Below are positions 1-8,476 of a stretch of DNA of 31,491 bases, one piece after another. Where the stretch lies: positions 1 to 31,491 of IMG/VR virus record IMGVR_UViG_3300025879_000007; one strand, given 5' to 3'. This DNA is from a virus. A model generated the notes under the pieces. The model was not told the origin of the DNA and ran no database searches. It was given only the letters and a program-made list of their open reading frames with translations. Each line of letters starts with the position of its first letter. Position 1 is the first letter of the stretch. The translations under genes were made by a program, and so were the position numbers.

Positions 1-127
1 CTACTACCCTTGTCTATTCTGTTTGTCCAATCTTTCTTAACCCTATCATCGTCATTGTAGTAAGTATTCCACGGCTCAATCCTCAATACCTTCTCTGTGT
101 CGTCTTTCTCAATTGTGAGATTAAACA
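1..127. repeat. terminal redundancy, copy 1 (circular contig overlap)
   Basis: These 127 bases are identical to 31365-31491. An exact 127-bp overlap at contig ends is what a de Bruijn assembler with k=127 leaves on a circular or circularly permuted molecule. It is therefore read as an assembly overlap, not a biological terminal repeat. Joining the ends gives a 31,364-bp circle and restores one intact gene across the junction. Confidence 0.93.
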
Positions 128-1517
128 TCGTGACCAATGAGTTAAAGAACTCTGTAGCCGCAATATCAGGCATCTGTATTTTGAGGTTCACATTACTCGT
201 CCCTTGTAGTGTCGGTGCTGTGTATAAATCCCACATTGTGGTATTCTCAAACTGATATCCAAATATCTGAACACCACCAAATACAGACCCTGCTGTAGTT
301 ATGAGTTCAAGGTATAGACCCACATACTCGTTTGAGTTTAGTGAACCCCCTGAAAAGAATACGTTAGCATCTTGAGGACCACCTATAGCCGCATAACCTG
401 AACCAGGTGTCTGATAGAATAAGGTCCCCGTTTGGTCTATGTTGTTAGGGCTTGTAGATTTGTAAGCCTTTATACGGAAATAGGTCGGAGCATATTGTGA
501 ACTTACTTGAGCGTAACTGAACTTGAGGTTAAAATAGTAATCACCCGATGTTGGAACGTTAAAGTAATTTTGGTAATCGTCAGGTGATGATGTTGACGGA
601 TAGTCATTATCCAATGTAAACGCATTTAACGGGTCATAACCATCAGGGTCAAAGGTGTTAAATACTAATGGTTTTCTAATGTCGTCCTCATCATAAACAT
701 AAGGAACAGCAGGACTTGGTCCGTATACCTTGAACTTGTTTCTGTTCTCCGTATCATCGTCCTCTCTTGTAATACCAATATCATCAGTGTTACTCAACGA
801 CATGTAGATACTCTTAAAGTAATCGGTATTAAAGAAATCACTTTGGTAAGAGTAAGTCGTGGCACTGAACATTCTGTCCAATACTGACTTGAGTTGAATT
901 GCTGGCTTGAAATACTCCTCAGGGACGGAGTTTGTTGCCCCTGTGAACGCACTGTCCCCACTCAGTCCAAAAGTGAACGAGGGGTTATCATTGCTATCGT
1001 AAATAAGACCGTAGTTGTAGAATGGGTATAGTATCTGACCATTGAATAGACCTGATGTTCCACCCGTGTATTCCCACGATGTGGTGATGTTGTCGTAAGT
1101 GTTGTCGTGGTCCAAATCTTGGTAATCAAAATCTGTTAAGGACAACCCTTGTATCTCTGAACTGAAATCAGAAATCTCCGTTAGGATATACACCTCGTAT
1201 TCAATATACTCGTCTTGTAAGATTACAGCATTCATACGGAGGTATCCCTCAAAGATGATATTACCACCGTTCTCAACAACACATTCAATCTTGGTTAAAC
1301 TATCAAAGTCAATTCCCACTACTGAGTAAAAACCCTTGAATACCTCGTTGTTATTTTTTGTTCCTGGTAAGGTAAAGGTCTTTGAGTATCTGTATGACGA
1401 ACTACCAATCTCTGTGATGTCCTCTTGTGAGATAACAACAGAAATCGGTAACTCCTGATATAGGTCCAACCCTAACCACGTGTTGTCGGGTCTTATTTTC
1501 AATCTTGTTTTCATCAT
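1..1517 (-). CDS. tail hub / tail-associated protein, N-terminal part (continues at 31364-30188)
   Basis: This is the first part of an 897-aa protein that runs off the window at base 1 and resumes at 31364, ending at 30188; the frame is continuous through the 127-bp overlap. Residues 45-57 carry Y-S-K-T-F-T-L-P-G-T-K-N-N-N, which I associate with baseplate-hub or Tal-like proteins of Bacteroidota phages. The rest is rich in aromatic residues, Asn and Ser, as in beta-rich tail proteins. Two consecutive Met codons lie at 1517 and 1514. The start at 1517 gives an ATGA overlap with the stop of the upstream 550-aa gene, so the two are translationally coupled. No peptidase or lysozyme motif is apparent. 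The hub assignment is inferred from the motif and from its place next to the tape measure gene. Confidence 0.8.
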   Translation of the reverse strand, partial: MMKTRLKIRPDNTWLGLDLYQELPISVVISQEDITEIGSSSYRYSKTFTLPGTKNNNEVFKGFYSVVGIDFDSLTKIECVVENGGNIIFEGYLRMNAVILQDEYIEYEVYILTEISDFSSEIQGLSLTDFDYQDLDHDNTYDNITTSWEYTGGTSGLFNGQILYPFYNYGLIYDSNDNPSFTFGLSGDSAFTGATNSVPEEYFKPAIQLKSVLDRMFSATTYSYQSDFFNTDYFKSIYMSLSNTDDIGITREDDDTENRNKFKVYGPSPAVPYVYDEDDIRKPLVFNTFDPDGYDPLNAFTLDNDYPSTSSPDDYQNYFNVPTSGDYYFNLKFSYAQVSSQYAPTYFRIKAYKSTSPNNIDQTGTLFYQTPGSGYAAIGGPQDANVFFSGGSLNSNEYVGLYLELITTAGSVFGGVQIFGYQFENTTMWDLYTAPTLQGTSNVNLKIQMPDIAATEFFNSLVTMFNLTIEKDDTEKVLRIEPWNTYYNDDDRVKKDWTNRIDKGS

Positions 1518-3166
1518 ATCAATTTGATGTTGTTAGAATAAGTGTAGGTAAGTTCAAGGTTTACAATCTCCTTGTTACCTTTGTTTTTACGGATATACTC
1601 CGTTGATGTAATGTTGATAGGGAATAAACTACCATCGGTTTCAATCAAGTAAACCTCAGGTGATGTATAACATTCCTCCAACCATACCATAGTTGCTTGA
1701 TTAACGAAGCCCGTATTGATGACGTGACTTTCACTAATATTCACATTGTAATCTGTTAGTCCTCTACTTATTCTTGTTTTTTGTGGGTCTGATGAACCCC
1801 ATGAAACTGGTATCTGTGTGTATGATTGTCTTTGGATATTCAGACCCTCACCCTTTCTCTTACTGAACTTGTAGTAATCAAAAGCACCATAACGGTTTTT
1901 CCATACCAACTGTTTGTTGTTCCAATAATCACAATCGTCCTCAATGTTGAATTGGAATGTCTCAGATATTGCCGTCATTGAGGTGATAGGACTACCCGAT
2001 GTTTCAATAATGTTAGGTGGACTTTCAGGTAATCCACCAAACTCTGTATCGTAACAAGCACTACAATCAGAACCATAACTTGTTCCACCCGTGAATACCT
2101 CACCACCAGGTCCTCCTGCCGCAGCCAAAAAGAAACAATCAGGGTTCCATTGGGATATACCATTCGGCCAGTAATACCTTGTTGAGGTCTCACCCGTAGG
2201 ATAACAGACAGGGATTTGATAACCAAATCCACAACTCTCAACATAACCTGCTAAATACCCTGTTGGACACCCAACCGACGATGATTGATTTTTACCCTTG
2301 AGGGTAACTTTATAATATTTTGTATTGGTCGGTATACCTATACTCTGTTCAACATTGTATGGACCTGAAGCCACATTTACCACATTGTAAGTGTAAGCAG
2401 ATGGGACAATCCCTATCTCATCATAACCCAATCCGTCCAATGAACTCAGAGGACCACCACCATTACTTGTAATGTTGTCCAATGTTGCTGAGGATAACTC
2501 CACACCAGAACTATCATAGAACTCATATAAGACCTGATAACCATAAGAGTTAAGGTCACCACCCAATTTGTAATTAAAGAACGACAGAGTGTGTCTATCG
2601 TTGATATCCACGTCCAATATACGTGGTGAGTTGGTTAGGAACAGACCTTGTTGGTATTGTGTAGGTTCTGTATCCAAAATATATGGGGTATTGATAAAAT
2701 CTTGTCTGTTACCGTAGATGTTTGTTGGGTATGTCCCGTTAAACACCTTTCTCTGTGTTGATTGTAGTGCTGGACTACCCTCACTATCACTAATTCCATT
2801 ATAGGTCACTACAGCGGCTGTAGGTGATGTTGCGTATTCCTCACCCAATACCACATAATAATCGTTGACCTCCCTATCCTTGAATAGAGAAAATCTTTCT
2901 GTCTGATGGATATACTGGCTTGAGATAGCGTCAGTAATCTCCACAGACGAATTAGTATAAGTTCTCAGTATCTCAGATACGTCAATAACTCCCAACCCCT
3001 CAGGGTTAGGTGTGGATTTCCCTTGAAATACTCGGACCCCATTTACGTAGACCCAAAATACGTATCTGTATTTATACTGACTTGTTTTTGTGGAACTCAA
3101 GGTATAGAACAACCCGTCAGTCATTGACGGCTGTAAATCACTTGGTTCTCTTACTATTGTAATCAT
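1514..3166 (-). CDS. putative distal-tail/baseplate structural protein (550 aa)
   Basis: This is a large beta-rich protein with many Tyr, Ser and Gly and no membrane segment. The N-terminal 100 residues look like a small structural domain (F-W-V-Y-V-N-G-V-R-V-F-Q-G). A central stretch (about residues 300-390) holds nearly all the Cys residues and is Gly-rich, resembling an inserted surface domain. The C-terminal part contains W-K-N-R-Y-G-A-F-D-Y-Y-K-F, a pattern I recognise from tail or baseplate proteins of uncultured phages. It overlaps the gp10-like gene upstream and the hub gene downstream by 4 bp each (ATGA), so the three genes form a coupled block. A role in the tail tip is inferred from position; a receptor-binding role is possible. 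Confidence 0.7.
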   Translation of the reverse strand: MITIVREPSDLQPSMTDGLFYTLSSTKTSQYKYRYVFWVYVNGVRVFQGKSTPNPEGLGVIDVSEILRTYTNSSVEITDAISSQYIHQTERFSLFKDREVNDYYVVLGEEYATSPTAAVVTYNGISDSEGSPALQSTQRKVFNGTYPTNIYGNRQDFINTPYILDTEPTQYQQGLFLTNSPRILDVDINDRHTLSFFNYKLGGDLNSYGYQVLYEFYDSSGVELSSATLDNITSNGGGPLSSLDGLGYDEIGIVPSAYTYNVVNVASGPYNVEQSIGIPTNTKYYKVTLKGKNQSSSVGCPTGYLAGYVESCGFGYQIPVCYPTGETSTRYYWPNGISQWNPDCFFLAAAGGPGGEVFTGGTSYGSDCSACYDTEFGGLPESPPNIIETSGSPITSMTAISETFQFNIEDDCDYWNNKQLVWKNRYGAFDYYKFSKRKGEGLNIQRQSYTQIPVSWGSSDPQKTRISRGLTDYNVNISESHVINTGFVNQATMVWLEECYTSPEVYLIETDGSLFPINITSTEYIRKNKGNKEIVNLELTYTYSNNIKLI

Positions 3167-3684
3167 TCTAATAAATCTCTTTGACTGCTTCCAGCAAACA
3201 ACCTGATGTCTAAAAACTCTTGTATCTGTTCAGCGTAAGCCTCACCAAATAGTTCAATACTCTCGTTCAGTGTTGTGTCTGTTGCTATCTTTGTAAAATC
3301 TGTCTTGTAACTACCTTTCTCCGCAATACTACGACCAATCATATATGCTTGTTGGTCCAACGTTGGGATTTTACCATTTACAGGAGCAAACGTTACAGGT
3401 TTATTTCTTATCCAACCTTTGATATCGTCAATAGGGGGGAAACCACCAGGTCTCCTCCCCTTATCAACCCAATACCAATAATCCTCCATAAAGATGACGA
3501 AACTCTCAGGGAGACCATTCTCGTCATACTCTATTTCGTAATCTATGTTGTTGTATAATGACGATGTTGCTCTCTTTGGACCTGACCCTCTTTTGAGTTG
3601 ACCTGAATAGGATTTACTCTGCCAGTTTTGGTCCAATGCCTTACGGACATTCTTTATCAGTAATTCTGCTATATCGTCAAACAT
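3163..3684 (-). CDS. HK97 gp10-like tail completion / neck protein (173 aa)
   Basis: The length and the motif Y-W-Y-W-V-D-K-G-R-R-P-G-G-F-P-P-I-D-D-I (about residues 69-88) fit the HK97 gp10-like family, which joins the tail to the head connector or completes the tail end. A tryptophan-containing helix (K-G-W-I-R-N-K-P) follows, as is usual there. The N-terminus is predicted helical. The gene starts a few bases after the fibre gene stop and overlaps the 550-aa gene by 4 bp. Finding it between a fibre and a tail-tip gene instead of next to the portal and connector is unusual. Confidence 0.72.
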   Translation of the reverse strand: MFDDIAELLIKNVRKALDQNWQSKSYSGQLKRGSGPKRATSSLYNNIDYEIEYDENGLPESFVIFMEDYWYWVDKGRRPGGFPPIDDIKGWIRNKPVTFAPVNGKIPTLDQQAYMIGRSIAEKGSYKTDFTKIATDTTLNESIELFGEAYAEQIQEFLDIRLFAGSSQRDLLE

Positions 3685-3690
3685 AATCTA

Positions 3691-4815
3691 TTAAATAGCG
3701 GATAATCCGTTCTCCTCAATAAGGTATACTCTTGAACCATCAAAGTAACCAGTGTAGTAAGACCATGCGTTATTAGATGGTGAGATTGTCCCTCCCTTAG
3801 CAAGCACATTACCACCTACACCGTTGATAGTCCCACCAGTTACGTTGTGAGCACCGTCATTGTATACTGAGAAAATAAAGTGTTGACCCGACCTTAAGTT
3901 TATAAAGTTAGGTTGTGTGTTTCCTGTTAAAGTAAAAATAAACGCCTCACCTGTAGACCCGTCAATATCAACAGTTCCCGATACATTACCTGCGTCAGTT
4001 ACCTTACTTGAGTGAGGACCGAAATTATGTATACCTCCTAAGTGTGCCGTCCAATTGTATAATGTGCTTTCACCAGCAACAGAGATTGCCGTTGAACCTT
4101 GTTTATCAACAGTAGCACCCGATGTTGCTAATGAACCACCAACATCAAAACCAGAGACACCATCACCTACGTTAAGGCTCTCAAAACCAAAGTGACCTTG
4201 TCTTGTTAAGTTGTTGATTTGTCCTTGTAAGTTATAACCACCACCGAAAAGGAAGTAAGAACCCGCTTGTTGTGTTGAAGCCTCACAAGCAATACCTACA
4301 GTTTTAGAACCGTCAATTGTAATTCCTTGAACACCGATAGCGGCATTATTATTACCACCAACTTGAGTTCCACCGATAGATGATAAGATTACATTCTCCT
4401 CACCACCTGTGATGTTCCCACCTTGATAAGAACCACCGATAAAGTTATTGTAACCACCTGAGATGATACAACCGTCAGAACCAACGATTGCTCCGTGTCC
4501 TGATGCTCCTGCTTGGATTTCACAACCTTGAGTTCCACCCAAGAAATGATTTTGTCCTCCGTCAATGTAAGAACCGTATGATGCCACAACTGCTGATGTG
4601 GTGTTAGAACCTCTCAATACATTGAAACCTAAACTACCATCAGTTGCTATAGCAATTGCGTTTAAGTTTGTTGTGCTTTCCGCTACATTATTTGTATTTC
4701 TCAATAATTTTGTAACGTCAATTTTGTTTGTAGCCAAACCATCAACAATCGGCAAAACATCAGTGAATGAATATGATGGAGCCGCTGGTAAGGCACTAAT
4801 TTTTGTATTAGCCAT
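3691..4815 (-). CDS. tail fibre or surface-display protein with repeats (374 aa)
   Basis: The N-terminus (M-A-N-T-K-I-S-A-L-P-A-A ... D-V-L-P-I-V-D-G) is a widespread phage attachment segment followed by a variable fibre body. Residues about 80-170 are a run of short Gly/Asn-rich repeats of the type G-G-x-N-N-x-I-G-G-S, resembling the trimeric beta-roll of YadA-like heads. The C-terminal third is a separate Gly-rich beta domain. No chaperone or peptidase signature was seen. It lies in the tail block between a small gene and the gp10-like gene. A trimeric fibre is the likely reading; a capsid decoration protein cannot be excluded. Confidence 0.68.
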   Translation of the reverse strand: MANTKISALPAAPSYSFTDVLPIVDGLATNKIDVTKLLRNTNNVAESTTNLNAIAIATDGSLGFNVLRGSNTTSAVVASYGSYIDGGQNHFLGGTQGCEIQAGASGHGAIVGSDGCIISGGYNNFIGGSYQGGNITGGEENVILSSIGGTQVGGNNNAAIGVQGITIDGSKTVGIACEASTQQAGSYFLFGGGYNLQGQINNLTRQGHFGFESLNVGDGVSGFDVGGSLATSGATVDKQGSTAISVAGESTLYNWTAHLGGIHNFGPHSSKVTDAGNVSGTVDIDGSTGEAFIFTLTGNTQPNFINLRSGQHFIFSVYNDGAHNVTGGTINGVGGNVLAKGGTISPSNNAWSYYTGYFDGSRVYLIEENGLSAI

Positions 4816-4826
4816 AATTTTTGTTT

Positions 4827-5063
4827 TTAATTTATTAATTCATTTAATTTTATATCCAATGTGGATAGGTCTGAATACTCTGAGTATTCTGTAGAATAAT
4901 CAAGGATATAACCACTCTCATATTCTCTAATCGTTCCATACCTCATCATGGGGACTAATTCATTTTCATTCATCTCCTGATTTAGTAGGTCCGTTTTAAG
5001 TTGTCCTATCAACACCGATAGGCTTTGTAATTGTTCTCTATTTGTTGAATACCAAAATCTCAT
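4827..5063 (-). CDS. hypothetical protein in tail block (78 aa)
   Basis: This is an acidic, Tyr- and Leu-rich helical protein with no family that I recognise. I place the start at 5063 (M-R-F-W-Y-S), 13 bp after the stop of the 866-aa gene. The frame is open further upstream, but a longer start would overlap the end of that gene by about 50 bp. It lies between the tail terminator fusion and the fibre gene and is presumably virion-related or a fibre chaperone. That is a guess from position only. Confidence 0.6.
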   Translation of the reverse strand: MRFWYSTNREQLQSLSVLIGQLKTDLLNQEMNENELVPMMRYGTIREYESGYILDYSTEYSEYSDLSTLDIKLNELIN

Positions 5064-5076
5064 ATCTATATTTTTT

Positions 5077-7677
5077 TTAAGGACTACAAGGGCTTTGAGG
5101 GTCAAAGAATAGGTTTTGTCCTCCACCACTTATATTATTCCAATCGTAGAACACACCTGCTTCTGAACTTACATCACATGTAAACCCATAAATCTCACTA
5201 CCTCCACTTATGGTCGTTCCACTCATATATCTATTACCTGGATAAGTTCCCGTATTGAAATTACCCATTCTCATTTCAACAGCAACAGGTGCTGATGCTG
5301 GTGGGATTTCGTCATACCATCTTGGTAATAACATTCTCAAGTTCTCACCACCATAAGAGGTTTGACCCCACTCATCAATTTGGATATCACCAAACAATTG
5401 TTGTCTCATCTCCATTGAGTTAAAGAACCCTACAGGGGTTTTAACAGAATTGTAATCAATGTAGTTGGTCGTGTATCCCGATGCCCTTCCGTCAGCCTCA
5501 GAGATGTCTATTGGATTACCATATTTGTAGTCAAGGTAAGTTTCCAATGTATCCCAATCACTATCGTTTAATACTCGGTCATATACAATACTCTCAAGGA
5601 ATATAGCATCACCATCACTGAAATTAGTAATACTTGAACCATTGTTATACACTTGATATCCATAAGTGAATGTGTCTCTGGTGGTTCCCGTAGTTCCCGT
5701 CATTGACGACCAACTATAGTGGTTCATATAAGTGTTGTTGTGTTCGTGTATTGGTAATTCATCAGAGACAAAGTTTATCCTTTGTGTATATCTAATGGTA
5801 TCCGCAAAGTATCTGTTTCTGATATCGTAATAATCACTCGTCATATTTACACCCACAACACCTTGTGAGAATGAACTACCATTGTATGAGAATGAATACA
5901 TACCCGTTGATGATGCGTATGACCTCGTGTTAAACAATGATGAACTCGTTGATGATAATAAGTTGTGATTGATTACTGGTATGGTCTTGTTTGACGGGTT
6001 ATGGTATTTCATAATATGAACTGCCGTGTATCCCGTGTAGTCGTGTGATGTATCACCAGTGATACCAAGATACCTTCTGTCGGCTGTTGTTGCCGTATCA
6101 ATGAACTTGGCACCCTGTGCTCCGTTGGTCTGACCCGTATGAGCGTGTCCCGTAAATCCAGTGATGTTTGTTTCTAATGTCGGGTAAGTATTACCACCTA
6201 TAGTATTTGTTAAGTCATATACCCCCGTGTATAGAGGTGCTTTGTTATCAATACCCGTGATGTAATCTGTTCCACCTGAACTCAATACACTCATCGTAGC
6301 GTCGTCTTGGAAATCATACCAATGAACCATACCACTTGGTGGCTGTGGTCCCGATGGTGGAGGTGGTAATGATGGTGTAGGGGTCGGTGTAAGTGTCGGT
6401 GAAGGTGTGATAGTTGGACTCGGTGTTATACTCACTGAAGGGGTAATCGTTGGACTTGGTGTTGGTGAAGGTATTGGACCACAATCAGGTTTACCTTGTA
6501 ATCTTACAATAAACTCTGTATCACCACTCAAAGTGAACGATGTGATAATCTCCTCAAAACAACTATTGTTCTCAACCTCAACACCATCAACCTCAAGGAT
6601 TGCCAATGTCTCATTTTCACCTACTCTACTATCTCTGATATACACCTCAACCTCATCTCCACTGGTAAACCATCTTGAGAAATCATAATCTATTTCAGAT
6701 GTTCTAATACCAATCCACTCTGGATTTGATGGATAGTTGTAAGTTCCATTGACTACCATTCTCCATTCAATAACTGCTGTTGATGGTGTTTCACCAGTTA
6801 AGATACCATCAGAGGTGATGATATGGAAATCAGGGAAGCCAGGACAAGTGGTCTCGGCTGTAAGAGTGTAATACCAATCGGTCTTACCATCACCCGTAAA
6901 TACTACATTTGGATTTACATCACAAGTCGTGGCACTATAAGGTTCAGAACCATTTAACAATTCAGTGCTCCAATATGGACTTGAGTTAGCCAGACTCAAA
7001 ATCGTCCAATAGTGAGTTGTAGGGTCAGCCGTTAATGGGACATTGAACTTGTAATTCTTTGGATATTCCTCAGACCTATCAACAAACTCTGCTGAACTAA
7101 AGATGACCTTTCCTGGAGGACCCGACATCGGGAACTCACCAACTATAGTCAGCATACCATAAGAACCCGTGATATCAGGGGTATCAGATTTGGTAAGGTC
7201 AAGATATAGTTGAGGACCCATATAGTCATTCAACTCACAGACATCTAAGTAATCACTCACTCTCAAATCAAGGTTAAGGGTCACACCCGCTAACACGTCA
7301 TTGAACCTCTCCAAGAAAGGCTGAGCACTCACACCAAAATCAAAGTCGGCTAAATACATAAAGTCCTCATTCAACTTGAATACTGAAATGAGGTCTCTTG
7401 AGATTTGGGACATGTCTGAGATGATTGATGTTGCCCCGTCATTATCGTTGTTCAATCGGTCAGCAAAGAATATCTGTAATGAATACACACTACTACTCTC
7501 CTCATAGGTGATGTTCTGTGGAACAACAAAGAGTAACGGATATAAAGGTGCCGTATTCTTAACATCTTTACCAAACTCTACAAGGTTCCCAAAACCAAAC
7601 GAATTGAGTTCAGGGTGTTTCCTCTGAAACTCATTCAGTTTTTCTATTAGTTTCTTAAATGTAATATTTTGTTCCAT
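5077..7677 (-). CDS. tail terminator-like protein fused to Pro/Thr linker and lectin-like domain (866 aa)
   Basis: Residues 1-165 look like a tail terminator or completion protein of Bacteroidota phages (long amphipathic start, L-Q-I-F-F-A-D-R-L, L-N-L-D-L-R-V). Residues 165-395 are a beta-rich region with several Cys. Residues about 399-446 are a flexible linker of P-[ST]-P-[ST] units ending in a run of Pro. After it, G-M-V-H-W-Y-D-F-Q-D begins a LamG/concanavalin-like domain (about 450-720) that closes with Y-D-R-V-L-N-D-S-D. A further 145 residues form a C-terminal domain. Tail terminators are normally around 150-200 aa, so this is a fusion that would expose a binding module at the tail. 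The start overlaps the chaperone fusion stop by 1 bp (TAATG). The terminator assignment is moderate; the linker plus lectin architecture is clear. Confidence 0.72.
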   Translation of the reverse strand: MEQNITFKKLIEKLNEFQRKHPELNSFGFGNLVEFGKDVKNTAPLYPLLFVVPQNITYEESSSVYSLQIFFADRLNNDNDGATSIISDMSQISRDLISVFKLNEDFMYLADFDFGVSAQPFLERFNDVLAGVTLNLDLRVSDYLDVCELNDYMGPQLYLDLTKSDTPDITGSYGMLTIVGEFPMSGPPGKVIFSSAEFVDRSEEYPKNYKFNVPLTADPTTHYWTILSLANSSPYWSTELLNGSEPYSATTCDVNPNVVFTGDGKTDWYYTLTAETTCPGFPDFHIITSDGILTGETPSTAVIEWRMVVNGTYNYPSNPEWIGIRTSEIDYDFSRWFTSGDEVEVYIRDSRVGENETLAILEVDGVEVENNSCFEEIITSFTLSGDTEFIVRLQGKPDCGPIPSPTPSPTITPSVSITPSPTITPSPTLTPTPTPSLPPPPSGPQPPSGMVHWYDFQDDATMSVLSSGGTDYITGIDNKAPLYTGVYDLTNTIGGNTYPTLETNITGFTGHAHTGQTNGAQGAKFIDTATTADRRYLGITGDTSHDYTGYTAVHIMKYHNPSNKTIPVINHNLLSSTSSSLFNTRSYASSTGMYSFSYNGSSFSQGVVGVNMTSDYYDIRNRYFADTIRYTQRINFVSDELPIHEHNNTYMNHYSWSSMTGTTGTTRDTFTYGYQVYNNGSSITNFSDGDAIFLESIVYDRVLNDSDWDTLETYLDYKYGNPIDISEADGRASGYTTNYIDYNSVKTPVGFFNSMEMRQQLFGDIQIDEWGQTSYGGENLRMLLPRWYDEIPPASAPVAVEMRMGNFNTGTYPGNRYMSGTTISGGSEIYGFTCDVSSEAGVFYDWNNISGGGQNLFFDPQSPCSP
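6338..6480. repeat. Pro/Thr linker-coding repeat
   Basis: About 140 bp of GGTGT/GGAGG-like repeats code residues 399-446 of the 866-aa tail protein on the minus strand. Confidence 0.75.
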
Positions 7678-8476
7678 TACCTTCTTGTTCTGTTTTTAAT
7701 CTTGTCCATTTCCCGTTTCTGTTGTTCATTACGGTCTTTGACCATAGATAAATAGTTAAGACACAACACGAGAGATTGTTTGTTTATTTTGTCCACCTTT
7801 GTAATATCCTCTTGAGCCAAGGCCATGAGACACGACCAATAAAATCGGGATATCGTTTGTAAAGGTGATATAGAGGGTTCATCATTCTCAACCTCGTCAA
7901 CGCTATCTCCTTCGTCCTCTGATATTCCAAAGAAGCCTTCGTATTTTTTGTATATGCTTTGACGAGATTGAAAAAAAAATTGGAAACACCCCAAAAGTCC
8001 TCCACAGGTAAATCCTTGAATATCTCTGCTCTTATCTCCATCTTATCGTGGTCATACTCCTCAATGATAAATCCTTTGGGGGTTTTCTCCACAATTGGTC
8101 TATACATTATTGCCATAATTTTCTCAATGTTCTTTTCCACACCATCGGTGGTCAAGAACTCAAGGTCCACCCACCCTCCAAAGTTTAGGGTATGTATCTC
8201 ACTCATCAGACCATACTCCACACCTTCGTGTTCAATGATGGGTTTGAGTTTGGTATCTTGTTTCCCCAAATATTGTTCTGTGAAAAATCTAAGGGCAAAC
8301 TCCATGTCGGCTCTGTTAGCGTATTTGATGTCTTTGGTGGATAGTCCACTCAAAGCAGATAAGAACCCCACAGGGTCTTTCTGTAGGTCATCAACCTTCC
8401 TGAGTTCTTGGTATTGACTGATGGATAGTTTCTCAGGTAACTCCACCTCTTTTGTTCCTACTTGTAATGTTATCAT
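7677..8476 (-). CDS. tail assembly chaperone frameshift product (gpGT-like, about 266 aa)
   Basis: The chaperone frame starting at 8476 overlaps a second frame that ends at 7677. Both read through a run of nine T on the coding strand (7979-7971). Slipping back one base there joins 168 residues of the first frame to about 98 residues of the second. This is the arrangement of lambda G/GT, where a minority -1 product carries an extra domain that contacts the tape measure protein. The extension begins with an acidic stretch (S-E-D-E-G-D-S-V-D-E-V-E) and ends in a basic helix. The second frame has no convincing start of its own apart from an ATG at 7994 inside the overlap. The frameshift itself is inferred. 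Confidence 0.72.
7784..8476 (-). CDS. tail assembly chaperone (gpG-like, 230 aa)
   Basis: This is the zero-frame product of the chaperone pair. The N-terminus (M-I-T-L-Q-V-G-T-K-E-V-E-L-P-E) followed by S-Q-Y-Q-E-L and a helical body is typical of tail chaperones in Bacteroidota phages. Such proteins bind the tape measure protein during tail assembly and are absent from the virion. The gene overlaps TerL by 4 bp (ATGA). After the slippery site the zero frame continues for about 62 residues ending in a Trp/Arg-rich tail. In this genome the chaperone sits directly after TerL and far from the tape measure gene, which is not the usual order. Confidence 0.72.
   Translation of the reverse strand: MITLQVGTKEVELPEKLSISQYQELRKVDDLQKDPVGFLSALSGLSTKDIKYANRADMEFALRFFTEQYLGKQDTKLKPIIEHEGVEYGLMSEIHTLNFGGWVDLEFLTTDGVEKNIEKIMAIMYRPIVEKTPKGFIIEEYDHDKMEIRAEIFKDLPVEDFWGVSNFFFNLVKAYTKNTKASLEYQRTKEIALTRLRMMNPLYHLYKRYPDFIGRVSWPWLKRILQRWTK
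7971..7981 (-). promoter_or_regulatory. -1 ribosomal frameshift slippery site
   Basis: On the coding strand the zero frame reads AAT TTT TTT TTC, which contains the classic slippery heptamer T-TTT-TTT. The -1 frame reads CAA TTT TTT TTT CAA and leads into the extension frame. I did not identify a convincing downstream stem or pseudoknot by eye. Confidence 0.72.

Noticed and set aside
1-127. 127-bp repeat at the two ends as a genuine terminal repeat
   Set aside because: The length equals a common assembly k value and a gene reads through the join, so an assembly overlap on a circular sequence explains it better.
1975-2244. Minus-strand 89-aa frame inside the 550-aa gene (and 4389-4589, 25097-25279, 26597-26869)
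   Set aside because: Alternative-frame shadows of larger genes, basic and low-complexity, with no supporting start signals.
7677-7994. The 105-aa frame as an independent gene
   Set aside because: Its only ATG is inside the chaperone overlap and the nine-T run makes it a frameshift extension.
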